A stretch of DNA of 64,000 nucleotides, taken from contig NZ_SNZR01000011.1 in the NCBI RefSeq assembly GCF_004363955.1, positions 1,550,001 through 1,614,000 on the forward strand, written 5' to 3'. Position numbers and translations under genes: made by a program. Shown piece after piece: positions 46,330 to 55,109 of this stretch. The notes under the pieces were generated by a model, which did no database searches, was not told the DNA's origin, and saw only the letters and a list, made by a program, of their open reading frames with translations. The number at the start of each line of letters is the position of its first letter. The first letter of the stretch is position 1. Source of the DNA: Enterovirga rhinocerotis (GTDB lineage Bacteria > Pseudomonadota > Alphaproteobacteria > Rhizobiales > Beijerinckiaceae).

Positions 46330-46449
46330 ACGCGCTCGGTTCTTGACCTCGCGTGGCTTTTCGGCGAGTAGGACGCCTCGCTCGATTTCTGTCGTCTCAG
46401 ACGATGCGTCGCTTCGCGACCATCGTCCACATCTCCTTTGGAGCTCGTC

Positions 46450-46617
46450 ATGGCTAAGGCCGTCACCATCAAGGTGAAGCTCGTGTCGACCGCCGACACC
46501 GGTTATTTCTACGTCACCAAGAAAAACTCGCGGACGATGACCGACAAGCTCGCGGTCAAGAAGTATGATCCCGTCGCTCGCAAGCACGTCGAGTTCAAGG
46601 AAGCCAAGATCAAATAA
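46450..46617 (+). CDS. rpmG: 50S ribosomal protein L33
   Basis: A 55-codon gene encoding [18 protein letters not shown], then '[20 protein letters not shown]' and '[17 protein letters not shown]'. This is the cysteine-free (C-minus) L33 typical of Gram-negative bacteria. It lies alone between the Nudix gene and a strong terminator. A possible promoter is TTGACC near 46343. Confidence 0.97.
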   Translation: MAKAVTIKVKLVSTADTGYFYVTKKNSRTMTDKLAVKKYDPVARKHVEFKEAKIK

Positions 46618-46645
46618 TTCCGGCTCCTTAGGCAGATTGTTCGTT

Positions 46646-46680
46646 ATGAAACGCTCCGTTCAGGAGCGTTTCATGTTTCT
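46646..46680 (+). terminator. intrinsic terminator after rpmG
   Basis: ATGAAACGCTCC (46646-46657) pairs perfectly with GGAGCGTTTCAT (46663-46674) over a 5-nt loop, followed by GTTTCT. The 12-bp stem is unusually strong; the T-run is short. Confidence 0.85.
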
Positions 46681-46749
46681 GCAGGTTTGATTACGTCGAC
46701 CACGCGGCGCAGCCGCGCGCCTGCAGATCCGACGATTGGAATTGACGAC

Positions 46750-46986
46750 ATGGCCTCCTGGGGAGACATCAACGCGGCACTCAACCGCCTCGTACGGGAA
46801 GGCGTCATTGCCGGGTTCAAGACGAATCGTGGCGACAAGTCCTCCCGCGACGGTCTCCACGTGGACATCGTGCCGGCCGCAGGCGGCGATGCCGAAGGGA
46901 CCCGCCAGACGATTCTCGACCTCCTGACGCCGCTCGACGACGAAGTGACGGTGGCCGTGACGACGGCAACGCCGGCCAACGCCTGA
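46750..46986 (+). CDS. small conserved-looking hypothetical protein
   Basis: A 78-residue protein from the ATG at 46750 ('MASWGDINAALNRLVREGV' onward, with 'FKTNRGDKSSRDGLHVDIVP' and 'LLTPLDDEVTVAVTTA'). The frame stays open back to a TTG at 46687, but that would begin 13 nt after the rpmG terminator. No signal peptide, and no family recognised. Confidence 0.6.
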   Translation: MASWGDINAALNRLVREGVIAGFKTNRGDKSSRDGLHVDIVPAAGGDAEGTRQTILDLLTPLDDEVTVAVTTATPANA

Positions 46987-47080
46987 GTCGCACCGAGGCG
47001 ACGGCGCGATCGCCTTTCGGCGAAAGGTGGTATGTGTCGTCGCCCGGGCGCCCGCAGCGCCCCAAACCGTAGGTCCGACC

Positions 47081-47350
47081 ATGCGTCTCGCCACGATCGC
47101 CGGCCTCCTTGTTGCGCTCTCTGGAATGGCGGCGGGCGGGCCGGCATACGCCCAGCAGAGCTGCAGCGCGCATCGGGCAGCCTGCGAATCGGTCTGCACG
47201 CCGAACTGGGTTTCGTATTACTACGCGGGCTCGATGCGCCGTTGCACGGCGAGCTGCGAGCCGCGCTGGCAGGAATGCCTTCGCACCGGCACCTGGGTCG
47301 ATCTCGAGCGACGCCGGACGGGTTGGTGGGAAGTCGCCAAGCCGTACTGA
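47081..47350 (+). CDS. small secreted cysteine-rich protein
   Basis: An 89-residue ORF with a clean signal peptide (MRLATIAGLLVALSGMAAGG, then PAYAQQ). The mature 65 residues have six cysteines ('SCSAHRAACESVCTPNW', 'RRCTASCEPRWQECL'), suggesting a disulfide-bonded periplasmic domain. AGGTCCGACC precedes the ATG. No family recognised. Confidence 0.7.
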   Translation: MRLATIAGLLVALSGMAAGGPAYAQQSCSAHRAACESVCTPNWVSYYYAGSMRRCTASCEPRWQECLRTGTWVDLERRRTGWWEVAKPY

Positions 47351-47612
47351 ACCCGCGGGCCCGGACCGGCCGAAAGGTGGCCGGCCGGGAGCGACTGTGA
47401 GGAGGCTGGTGCCGCTCCCGGGCCGGCCGTGCCCTCGAAACCCAGGAGATGCGGCGGACCTGAGCATCGTAGGGCATCCGCGAGCGCGTCTTGCGATGCG
47501 CCGAACACCGGAACGGACCCTACCGAACTCACCTGATGCAGCACAATACGCGTACGATGCGCCGCGGCATTAAATCTCTGTTTAGGTTAAGAACAGGTCA
47601 TGTCCGCGGCGG

Positions 47613-48983
47613 TCAGGCCGCTGCGGCGACGACCCGGTTACGCCCGGCATTCTTCGCGCTGTAGAGGGCGACGTCGGCGCGCTTGAGCATCTCCGACGGT
47701 GCCGTGTCATCGGGCTCACGCGCCGCGACGCCGATCGAAACCGTCACCCTCAATCCGCCCAGCCTCTCGTTCGGCGTGAAGGGCAGCGTCCCGATCCGCT
47801 CGCGGATACGCTCGGCCACCGCCCGCGCCTCCGACAGGGAGGTGTCGGGAACCACCACGACGATTTCCTCGCCGCCATAGCGCGCGACGAGATCGACGCC
47901 TCGCGTCAACGTGCCGATCCGCTTGGCGAATTCACGCAGAACGGCGTCGCCGACATCGTGCCCGAAGCTGTCATTGACGGCCTTGAACCGGTCGATGTCC
48001 ACCAGCAGGACCGCGATGCTCGCGTTACGGCGGGTGGCGTCGTTGAACAGCGCGTCGAAGTGGACGTCGAGATAGCGGCGGTTGTGAAGCCCCGTCAGGC
48101 CGTCGGTGACGGCCAGTTCGAGCGACGTCTGAACGCTGTCGCGCAGGCGTTCCGTGAAACGCTTGCGCCGGATCTGCGTCTTGACCCGCGCCACCATCTC
48201 GTTGCGGTCCACGGGACGGAGCAGGAAGTCGTTGGCGCCGATATCGAGCCCCCGGAGCACGCGTGCCCGGTCCTCGACCTCGGCCAGCAGCAGCACCGCG
48301 ACGTCCCGCGTCCGGTCCAGCGACCGGAACTGCCCGCACAGCCGCAGGCCGTCGAAGTCGCGCAGCCCGAGGCTGACGAGCACAGCGTCGATCTCACCCT
48401 CCGCGCAGCGCATCAGGGCCGCGTGCGGATCCGGCTCGACATCGACGAAATGATAAACGCTGAGCGCGGCCCGCATGCGTTCGGCGGAATGCGGCCGATC
48501 GTCGACGATGAGGATCCGGCCGTTTTGCCCCGTCTCGGCGGTGGCTGCGAGAAGGGGATCCTCCCCCAACCCCCGCGATCCGACCACGCGGGCCCGCAAT
48601 TCGTCCGTCACGGATTTGAGTCGCACGAGGCTCCGCACGCGGGCCAGAAGCGCCGTGTCGTCGACCGGCTTCGTCAGGAAGTCGTCCGCCCCCGCGTCGA
48701 GCCCGCGCAGCCGGTCGGCCGGCTGGTCCAGCGCCGTCACCATCACGACGGGAAGATGCGCCGTGGTCGGTGAGCTCTTCAGCCGGCGGCATACCTCGAA
48801 GCCGTCCATGCCGGGCATCATCACGTCGCTGAGGACGATGTCGCACAGGCCCTTCTCGCAGATCGCGATGGCATCGGCGCCGTTCGAGGCGGTGACGACC
48901 TCGAAATACTCAGCCGACAGCTTCGTTTCGAGGAGCTTCACGTTCGTCAAGACGTCGTCGACGATGAGGACCCGAGCGGACAT
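47613..48983 (-). CDS. pleD: diguanylate cyclase response regulator PleD
   Basis: A 456-residue regulator: REC1 with phospho-acceptor Asp53 ('VLSDVMMPGMDG'), a degenerate REC2 used for dimerisation ('AVLVSLGLRDFDG', no acceptor Asp) and a GGDEF domain. The active site reads GGEEI, and RxxD five residues before it (RGVD) is the c-di-GMP inhibitory site. PleD makes c-di-GMP for the swarmer-to-stalked or motile-to-sessile switch. It is 12 bp downstream of divK in the standard order. Confidence 0.97.
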   Translation of the reverse strand: MSARVLIVDDVLTNVKLLETKLSAEYFEVVTASNGADAIAICEKGLCDIVLSDVMMPGMDGFEVCRRLKSSPTTAHLPVVMVTALDQPADRLRGLDAGADDFLTKPVDDTALLARVRSLVRLKSVTDELRARVVGSRGLGEDPLLAATAETGQNGRILIVDDRPHSAERMRAALSVYHFVDVEPDPHAALMRCAEGEIDAVLVSLGLRDFDGLRLCGQFRSLDRTRDVAVLLLAEVEDRARVLRGLDIGANDFLLRPVDRNEMVARVKTQIRRKRFTERLRDSVQTSLELAVTDGLTGLHNRRYLDVHFDALFNDATRRNASIAVLLVDIDRFKAVNDSFGHDVGDAVLREFAKRIGTLTRGVDLVARYGGEEIVVVVPDTSLSEARAVAERIRERIGTLPFTPNERLGGLRVTVSIGVAAREPDDTAPSEMLKRADVALYSAKNAGRNRVVAAAA

Positions 48984-48995
48984 TCACCCTGATCC

Positions 48996-49367
48996 TTAAG
49001 CGGCGTGCAGATAGGTGCGAACGGTCTCGAGGAACTTCGCAACCGAGATCGGTTTCGACAGATAGGCCTCGCAGCCCCCCTCGCGGATGCGTTCCTCGTC
49101 GCCCTTCATCGCGAAGGCCGTGACCGCGATGACGGGGATCGAGCGGAGCTCGTCATCCTCCTTGAGCCAGCGGGTCACGTCGAGGCCGGACACCTCCGGC
49201 AGCTGGATGTCCATGATGATCAGATCGGGACGATTCGCGCGCGCGAGCTCGATGGCCTCAACCCCGTTGCCGGTCTTGATGGTCGCATAGCCGTGCGCCT
49301 CCAGCAGGTCGCCGAACAGCTTCATGTTGAGCTCGTTGTCCTCGACAATGAGCACGGTCTTGTTCAT
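48996..49367 (-). CDS. divK: cell-cycle response regulator DivK
   Basis: A 123-residue single receiver domain. The acidic pocket is 'IVEDNE', the phospho-acceptor is Asp53 in '[13 protein letters not shown]', and '[13 protein letters not shown]' and 'YLSKPIS' are the switch Thr and Lys. DivK is phosphorylated by DivJ, dephosphorylated by PleC, and acts on DivL-CckA-CtrA. It is the first gene of the divK-pleD operon and divergent from DUF3572-dinB. Confidence 0.97.
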   Translation of the reverse strand: MNKTVLIVEDNELNMKLFGDLLEAHGYATIKTGNGVEAIELARANRPDLIIMDIQLPEVSGLDVTRWLKEDDELRSIPVIAVTAFAMKGDEERIREGGCEAYLSKPISVAKFLETVRTYLHAA

Positions 49368-49450
49368 CAGGGTCTGATCCAGGCGGAGCAGAGCGGAGTT
49401 GTCCCCCTGCCCCCTCGTGATGTCGACGGCAAACTATCGGAGACATCTTG

Positions 49451-49768
49451 ATGAAAGGCGAATCCACTTTCCGAAATCGGCGACCTTTGCGGCTCTCGGT
49501 TGAGAGCGCCGAAGCCCTGGCGCTCGACTCGCTGCAATGCCTGGCGGCGGACGGGGAGAGGTTGGGCCGTTTCCTTTCCCTGAGCGGGCTCGATCCGACG
49601 ACGATCCGCACAGCCTCCGCCGATCCCGGCTTCCTGCCGGCGGTGCTCGACTACATCGCGGCCGACGAGGAGCTGCTGCTCGCGCTCGCCCGCGAGACGG
49701 GCCATGCGCCGGAGCGCTTCGTCGAGGCTCGCCGCATCCTCTCTCCCGAGCCCGACTGGGGCGCATGA
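49451..49768 (+). CDS. DUF3572 family protein
   Basis: A 105-residue protein with 'LSVESAEALALDSLQCLAAD', 'FLSLSGLDPTTIRTASADPG' and 'FLPAVLDYIAADEELLLA', which match DUF3572, a helical alphaproteobacterial family of unknown role that usually precedes dinB or lies opposite divK. Its stop overlaps the dinB ATG (ATGA), so the two are likely cotranslated. Confidence 0.88.
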   Translation: MKGESTFRNRRPLRLSVESAEALALDSLQCLAADGERLGRFLSLSGLDPTTIRTASADPGFLPAVLDYIAADEELLLALARETGHAPERFVEARRILSPEPDWGA

Positions 49769-51048
49769 TGGCGGTCGCGGCGCCGCGCATCGCCTGCCGG
49801 GATTGCGAGACGCTCGACCGGGCCAGGGACGGGCGCTGCCTCGCCTGCGGCTCGCCCCGCCTCGCCTCGCACCCCGAATTGTCGAGCCTCTCGATCGCTC
49901 ATGTCGATTGCGACGCCTTCTATGCGTCGGTCGAGAAGCGGGACCATCCCGAGCTTCAGGACAAGCCCGTCATCGTCGGCGGAGGACAGCGGGGGGTCGT
50001 CTCGACCGCCTGCTACATCGCGCGCATCCACGGGGTGCATTCCGCGATGCCGATGTTCAAGGCCCTGCGGGCATGCCCCCAGGCGATCGTGCTCAAGCCC
50101 GATTTCCCGCGCTACGTGAAGGTCAGCCGCGAGGTCCGCCGGCTGATGCTCGAGCTGACGCCCCTCGTGGAGCCCCTCTCGATCGACGAGGCCTTCCTCG
50201 ATCTCGGCGGCACGGAAACGGTGCACGGCGCCGTGCCCGCCGTCTCGCTGATCCGCTTCGCGGCAAGGGTCGAGCGTGAGATCGGGATCAGCGTCTCGGT
50301 CGGGCTCGCACCGAACAAGTTCCTCGCCAAGATCGCCTCGGACCGGGGCAAGCCGCGGGGCTTCTCGGTGATCGGGCGCGCGGAGGCCGCCGATTTTCTC
50401 GCGGACCAGCCGATCACCATCATGCCCGGGATCGGCCGCCAGACGCAGGCGCGGCTGGAGAAGGCGGGAATCACGCTCGTCCGCCACCTGCGCGAGCGCT
50501 CTCTCCACGATCTCGCGGGGGCGCTCGGACGCGAAGGCGACCGCCTCGCGCGGCTAGCCCGCGGGGAGGATCCACGGCGCGTCGAGCCGCATCACGAGGC
50601 GAAGAGCATCTCGGCCGAGACGACCTTCAACCAGGACCTCGCCGCGCTGGCCGATCTCGAACCGATCCTGTGGCGGCTCTGCGAGAAGGTCTCGCGCCGG
50701 CTCAAGGCGGCAACGCTCGCCGGCACGAGCGTGACGCTGAAATTGAAGGACCGCCATTTCCAGACCGTCACCCGCACGCGGTCCGGCCTTCCCGCGACGC
50801 AGCTCGCACGTCGCCTCTACGAGCCCGCGCGGGCTCTCCTGCGTGCCACGGCGACGGGAGCGGCCTATCGCCTGATCGGGATCGGCGCGGGCGACCTGTG
50901 CGGAGCGGAGTTCGCCGACCTCGGCGACCTCGCCGACCCGGATGTCGGGGAGCAGGCCCGGATGGAAGCCGCGATCGACCGGCTGCGCGACAAGTTCGGA
51001 CCCGAAACGGTCCAGACCGGCCTCGCCTTCCCATTCCGTCAGCGCTGA
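49765..51048 (+). CDS. dinB: DNA polymerase IV with N-terminal zinc-ribbon-like segment
   Basis: A 427-residue Y-family translesion polymerase. The catalytic centre is 'HVDCDAFYASVEKRDHPEL' and 'EPLSIDEAFLDL', and 'GLAPNKFLAKIASDRGKP' and 'MPGIGRQTQARLE' are the palm and HhH motifs. Before the polymerase core, residues 11-28 hold two CxxC pairs ('CRDC', 'CLAC') that could bind zinc. No consensus beta-clamp peptide is obvious at the C-terminus (FPFRQR). Its end overlaps the convergent DUF1849 gene within a palindrome. Confidence 0.95.
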   Translation: MMAVAAPRIACRDCETLDRARDGRCLACGSPRLASHPELSSLSIAHVDCDAFYASVEKRDHPELQDKPVIVGGGQRGVVSTACYIARIHGVHSAMPMFKALRACPQAIVLKPDFPRYVKVSREVRRLMLELTPLVEPLSIDEAFLDLGGTETVHGAVPAVSLIRFAARVEREIGISVSVGLAPNKFLAKIASDRGKPRGFSVIGRAEAADFLADQPITIMPGIGRQTQARLEKAGITLVRHLRERSLHDLAGALGREGDRLARLARGEDPRRVEPHHEAKSISAETTFNQDLAALADLEPILWRLCEKVSRRLKAATLAGTSVTLKLKDRHFQTVTRTRSGLPATQLARRLYEPARALLRATATGAAYRLIGIGAGDLCGAEFADLGDLADPDVGEQARMEAAIDRLRDKFGPETVQTGLAFPFRQR

Positions 51049-51887
51049 CAGCCGCTCCGATCGGGCAGCATGTCGAGCTGGACGAGGTCGCCGCGCAGGC
51101 TGGAATCGCCGTAATCCAGGCGCAGAGCGCGGCTGACGCCGTTGTCGTAGACGTCGAAGCCGAGCACGTAGCTCGGGGTCTGATCCGCCCGGCCGAGCGG
51201 GAAGTAGCTCAGCGTCACGGGCCAGCGCGAGCGCGTCGAGACGCCGTCCTGCCGCGCCGGCTTCTCGACCTCGCCGCCCTCCCCCGCCTTGATCTCGCGC
51301 CCGATGACGGCGAGCGTCTCGTAGACCTTGCGGCCGTCGTCCGAGCCGTCGAACAGCTTCATCTGCAGCATGGGCTTGCCCTCGCGCGCGGCGGCGATGA
51401 CGTCCTTCATCTGGGCATTCGGGAAGATGGCATCGCCATCCAGCGACACCGATTGCCGCCGAGGCGTCCGCAACTGGACGGACAGCGGCGCCCCGGCGCG
51501 CCGTTCGGCCGTGCCGTCGACGCTCGTCGTCCGGCCCTGCACAACCGAATCGTTGCGGAAGCGGTAGCTCCGTCCGTCGCCGCTCTCATGGGTGGCCATG
51601 CGGAGATCCGACATGCGCGAGCCGCTTTCGGCGCTTTCGAGAACCGTGACCTGCCGGAACTTCATCGAATAGCCCTCGCAGGCATCGCCGGTGAATTCGA
51701 GCGCGATCCGCCCTCGCGCGCTCTCGACGCTGCGCATGCCGCGGCTCGAGACGAGGGAGAGGTCGTAGACGGCACGATGCGGTGCGAGGACGATGCGAGA
51801 CGCGGAGGAGGACCCGGCATCTTGGCTGATGGCAGGGCCAACGGACAGGATGAGGGCCGCCGCGAGGGCGAGGCTTCGAATCGGCAT
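51039..51887 (-). CDS. eipB: EipB-like cell envelope integrity protein (DUF1849)
   Basis: A 282-residue periplasmic protein with signal peptide (MPIRSLALAAALILSVGPAI, cleaved after SQ). 'IVLAPHRAVYDLSLVSSRG' begins the mature domain and 'LGFDVYDNGVSRALRLDYG' is near the C-terminus, matching DUF1849. Cys70 and Cys280 are at the positions of the single conserved disulfide of Brucella EipB. EipB supports envelope integrity in alphaproteobacteria. It is convergent with dinB. The start at 51887 is favoured over upstream frame. Confidence 0.85.
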   Translation of the reverse strand: MPIRSLALAAALILSVGPAISQDAGSSSASRIVLAPHRAVYDLSLVSSRGMRSVESARGRIALEFTGDACEGYSMKFRQVTVLESAESGSRMSDLRMATHESGDGRSYRFRNDSVVQGRTTSVDGTAERRAGAPLSVQLRTPRRQSVSLDGDAIFPNAQMKDVIAAAREGKPMLQMKLFDGSDDGRKVYETLAVIGREIKAGEGGEVEKPARQDGVSTRSRWPVTLSYFPLGRADQTPSYVLGFDVYDNGVSRALRLDYGDSSLRGDLVQLDMLPDRSGCQR

Positions 51888-52020
51888 GGAGAGCTTGGCG
51901 TATCCCGTTCCGCCGAGCTTAGCATCCGCACCTTTCCCCGCAACGAAGCCGCTTGCCGCGGGCGCGGCCATGGGTGAGAAAGCCCGCACGGCATGCCGCC
52001 GCACGGTAGGAGATGACGAC

Positions 52021-52491
52021 GTGGGACGGATCGAGGCTCGCCTGACGGAACTCGGGATCACCCTGCCGAGCCCGGCCGCGCCGGTCGCGAACTACGTCGC
52101 CTTCGTCCGGGACGGGGACCTCGTCACGATCTCCGGCCAGCTCTGCCTCGGTGCGGATGGCAAGCTCGCTCCCGAGCATGTGGGGCGGCTCGGCGACGGT
52201 GTCTCGCCGGACGCGGCCAAGGCGGCTGCGCGCCTCTGCGCCATCAACGTGATCGCCCAGCTCCGCGCCGCGATCGGCGATCTCGACCGCGTCCGCCGCT
52301 GCGTGCGGCTCGGTGGCTTCATCGCCAGCAATCCCGATTTCACGGGCCAGGCTCCGATCATGAACGGCGCCTCCGACCTCATGGTCGAGGTGTTCGGCGA
52401 TGCCGGGCGGCACGCCCGCTCGACGATCGGTGTCGCGGCGCTTCCGCTTGGCGCGGCCGTCGAGGTCGAGGCACTCTTCGCGGTCGAATGA
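52021..52491 (+). CDS. RidA family protein
   Basis: A 156-residue YjgF/RidA-like protein ('VRDGDLVTISGQLCLGADGK', 'LGGFIASNPDFTGQAPIMNG', 'ARSTIGVAALPLGAAVEVEA'). The GTG at 52021 has AGGAG nearby. The last segment carries the Arg and Pro-Leu typical of the trimer active site; RidA proper hydrolyses reactive enamines from Ser/Thr metabolism, though this longer form may belong to another Rid subgroup. It overlaps ugpQ (ATGA), and the block of four genes is probably one operon. Confidence 0.9.
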   Translation: MGRIEARLTELGITLPSPAAPVANYVAFVRDGDLVTISGQLCLGADGKLAPEHVGRLGDGVSPDAAKAAARLCAINVIAQLRAAIGDLDRVRRCVRLGGFIASNPDFTGQAPIMNGASDLMVEVFGDAGRHARSTIGVAALPLGAAVEVEALFAVE

Positions 52492-53237
52492 GCACGCCGG
52501 CCTGGCTCGTCGCACGGCCCATCGCGCATCGCGGCCTGCACGACCGGGCGCGCGGCATCCCCGAGAATACGGTCGCCGCGGCCGAGGCTGCCATCGCCGG
52601 CGGCTTCGGCATCGAATGCGACGTCCAGCTCTCGCGCGACGGCGAGGCCATGGTCTTCCACGATCACACGCTGGATCGCCTGACGGCCGAGACGGGCCCG
52701 GTCCTCGACCGGAGCCGCGCCGAGCTCGAGGCGATCGCGATCGATGGCACCAGCGAGACCATCCCGACCCTCGCTGCCTTCCTCGACCGGATCGGCGGCC
52801 GCGTTCCGCTGGTCGTCGAGATCAAGAGCCGCTTCGACGGAGACGAGCGCCTCGCCCGCCGAACGGTGGAGGTCCTGGCCGGGCGGACGGAGCCGTTCGC
52901 GGTCAAGTCCTTCGATCCGCGCATCGTCGCCTTGCTGAGGCAGATCGCCCCGCGCATCCGCCGCGGCATCGTCGCCCAGACCCGATACGATGGTCCGGAC
53001 TGGGGCGACACCAGCGCCGCCGAACGACGGTCGATGGCAATGTTCGGCCACTGGAACGAGACGCGCCCCGACTTCATCTCCTACCGCTATGCCGACCTTC
53101 CGAGCCAGGTGGTGGTGATGCCGCGCATCCTCTCCGGCATCCCGGTCATCACCTGGACCGTCCGCAGCCAGCAGGAAGCAGATCGGGCTTCGGCCTTCGC
53201 CGACCAGATCGTCTTCGAAGGCTTCGTCCCGGCGTGA
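52488..53237 (+). CDS. ugpQ: glycerophosphodiester phosphodiesterase
   Basis: A 249-residue GDPD-family enzyme hydrolysing glycerophosphodiesters to glycerol 3-phosphate and an alcohol. 'IAHRGLHDRARGIPENT' has the catalytic His, 'GIECDVQLSRDGEAMVFHDH' the metal-binding Glu and Asp and the second His. No signal peptide, so it should be cytosolic. It overlaps both neighbours by four bases. Confidence 0.93.
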   Translation: MSTPAWLVARPIAHRGLHDRARGIPENTVAAAEAAIAGGFGIECDVQLSRDGEAMVFHDHTLDRLTAETGPVLDRSRAELEAIAIDGTSETIPTLAAFLDRIGGRVPLVVEIKSRFDGDERLARRTVEVLAGRTEPFAVKSFDPRIVALLRQIAPRIRRGIVAQTRYDGPDWGDTSAAERRSMAMFGHWNETRPDFISYRYADLPSQVVVMPRILSGIPVITWTVRSQQEADRASAFADQIVFEGFVPA

Positions 53238-54454
53238 GCGATCGGGCGGCCGAGACGCCCCCCGTCGAGGTCCGGCTCGCACAAGGTCTCGGCGCGGTCG
53301 CTGCGGCGGAATGGAATGCCTGCGCCAATCCCGGAACGCCTCATCCGGGTCTCGACGAGACCCACAATCCGTTCGTCTCGCACGCCTTCCTGTCGGCCCT
53401 CGAGGATTCGGGATGCGTCGGAAGCCGCACCGGGTGGAGCCCGGCCCATCTCCTGGTTCCCGGGGCAGACGGCCGGCTCGCCGCCGCGGCGCCCTGCTAC
53501 CTCAAGAGCCATTCGATGGGCGAGTACGTCTTCGATTCCGGCTGGGCGGACGCCTACGAGCAGGCGGGAGGGCGGTACTATCCGAAGCTGCAGGTCGCCG
53601 TGCCCTTCACGCCCGTCTCGGGCCCGCGCCTGATGGTGCGGCCTGGCGCGCCGGACGAGGCGCGCGCGGCCCTGATCGGCGGCCTGAAGGCCCTGCGGAC
53701 GCAGATCGGCGCCTCGTCGACCCATGTGACCTTCCTCGGCGAGCCGGATTGCGAGGCGCTGGCCGCGCGGGGCTACCTCGTCCGGACGGACAAGCAGTTC
53801 CACTGGATCGACGAGGGCTTTGGCGATTTCGAGGGCTTCCTTGCCGCCCTCGCCTCTCGCAAGCGCAAGGCCATCCGGCGCGAGCGGCGCGAGGCCCTCG
53901 CCACGGGCATCACGATCGAACGCCTGAGGGGCCGCGAGATCACGGAGGCGCATTGGGATGCCTTCTTCGCCTTCTACATGGATACCGGCTCGCGTAAATG
54001 GGGCCGGCCCTACCTCAACCGCCGGTTCTTCTCGCTGATCGGCGAGCGGATGGCCGAGCGCATCCTGCTCGTCATCGCCAAGCGCGACGGCCGCCCGATC
54101 GCCGGCGCCATCAATTTCATCGGCGACCGGGCGCTCTACGGCCGCAACTGGGGCTGCATCGAGGATCACCCGTTCCTGCATTTCGAGGTCTGCTATTATC
54201 AGGCCATCGATTTCGCGCTGGCACACGGGCTCGCCCGCGTCGAGGCGGGCGCACAGGGCGAGCACAAGCTCGCGCGGGGCTATCGGCCGGTCACGACCTT
54301 CTCGGCCCACGACATCGCCGATCCCGGCTTTCGCCGCGCGGTGGCGGATTACCTGAAGCGGGAGCGCGGCTACGTCGCCGCCGCCCAGGCCGAGTACGAA
54401 GGGGCCATGCCCTATCGCCAGGACAGCGGGACCGCGGGTCGCGACGACGATTGA
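53234..54454 (+). CDS. FemAB-like GNAT-fold protein (COG3146/DUF482)
   Basis: A 406-residue protein. 'GTPHPGLDETHNPFVSHAFL', 'PCYLKSHSMGEYVFD' and 'RTDKQFHWIDEGFGDFEGFL' match the COG3146 group of predicted N-acyltransferases with a double GNAT/FemAB fold. 'HFEVCYYQAIDFALAHGL' and 'VEAGAQGEHKLARGYRPVTT' form the C-terminal part. The GTG start overlaps the ugpQ stop (GTGA). It may transfer aminoacyl or acyl groups to peptidoglycan or lipids, but the substrate is not established. Confidence 0.88.
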   Translation: MSDRAAETPPVEVRLAQGLGAVAAAEWNACANPGTPHPGLDETHNPFVSHAFLSALEDSGCVGSRTGWSPAHLLVPGADGRLAAAAPCYLKSHSMGEYVFDSGWADAYEQAGGRYYPKLQVAVPFTPVSGPRLMVRPGAPDEARAALIGGLKALRTQIGASSTHVTFLGEPDCEALAARGYLVRTDKQFHWIDEGFGDFEGFLAALASRKRKAIRRERREALATGITIERLRGREITEAHWDAFFAFYMDTGSRKWGRPYLNRRFFSLIGERMAERILLVIAKRDGRPIAGAINFIGDRALYGRNWGCIEDHPFLHFEVCYYQAIDFALAHGLARVEAGAQGEHKLARGYRPVTTFSAHDIADPGFRRAVADYLKRERGYVAAAQAEYEGAMPYRQDSGTAGRDDD

Positions 54455-54510
54455 CGAGGCGCCGTCCGGAGCCGAAGACGGCTCCGACGCGAACCGAGAC
54501 CGGGCGATCC

Positions 54511-54942
54511 ATGACCTCCTACGATCCGAACAACGTCTTCGCCAAGATCCTGCGCGGCGAGTTGCCGAGCCAGACCGTCTACGAGGACGAGCGCACGATC
54601 GCGATCATGGACATCATGCCCCGCGCCGACGGCCACGCGCTGGTGATCCCGAAGGCGCCGAGCCGCACCTTCCTCGACATGGCGCCCGAGGACATCGCGG
54701 CCGTCTACCGGACCGTCCAGACGGTGGCCCGCGCGGCCAAGACGGCCTTCGCGGCCGACGGCATCACGATCCAGCAATTCAACGAGGCAGCCGGCGGGCA
54801 GGTCGTGTTCCACACCCATGTCCACGTCCTGCCCCGCAAGGCCGGCGTGCCGCTCCGCCCGCATACCGGCGAGATGGCGGCCAAGGAGGTGCTGGAGGCC
54901 CATGCGGCGAAGCTGAAGGACGCGCTGGCGAAAGCGGGCTGA
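54511..54942 (+). CDS. HIT family hydrolase
   Basis: A 143-residue histidine-triad protein. The motif 'HTHVHVLPRK' contains the HxHxH nucleophile site for phosphoramidates or dinucleotides. 'FAKILRGELPSQTVYEDERT' is the family N-terminus. It ends the RidA-ugpQ-FemAB-HIT block and is followed by a large palindromic repeat. Confidence 0.95.
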   Translation: MTSYDPNNVFAKILRGELPSQTVYEDERTIAIMDIMPRADGHALVIPKAPSRTFLDMAPEDIAAVYRTVQTVARAAKTAFAADGITIQQFNEAAGGQVVFHTHVHVLPRKAGVPLRPHTGEMAAKEVLEAHAAKLKDALAKAG

Positions 54943-54959
54943 AGGCTCGGGCGGAAGCC

Positions 54960-55093
54960 CTTCTCCCCTTGCGGGAGAAGGTGGCCCTGCAAAGCAGGGT
55001 CGGATGAGGGGTGGAGACTCGACGTCGACGGGAGCGTTACACCCCTCATCCGTCAGCGCTCCGCGCTGCCACCTTCTCCCGCAAGGGGAGAAG
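54960..55093. repeat. large nested palindrome between HIT and moeA genes
   Basis: A 26-bp arm (54960-54985) is perfectly inverted at 55068-55093. Inside it, CGGATGAGGGGTG (55001-55013) is inverted at 55040-55052. Its edge sequences (CTTCTCCC...GGGAGAAGG) are typical of extragenic repeats in this group. It lies between convergent genes and can serve as a terminator for both. Confidence 0.9.
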
Positions 55094-55109
55094 GAAACTC
55101 CCCGTCACC

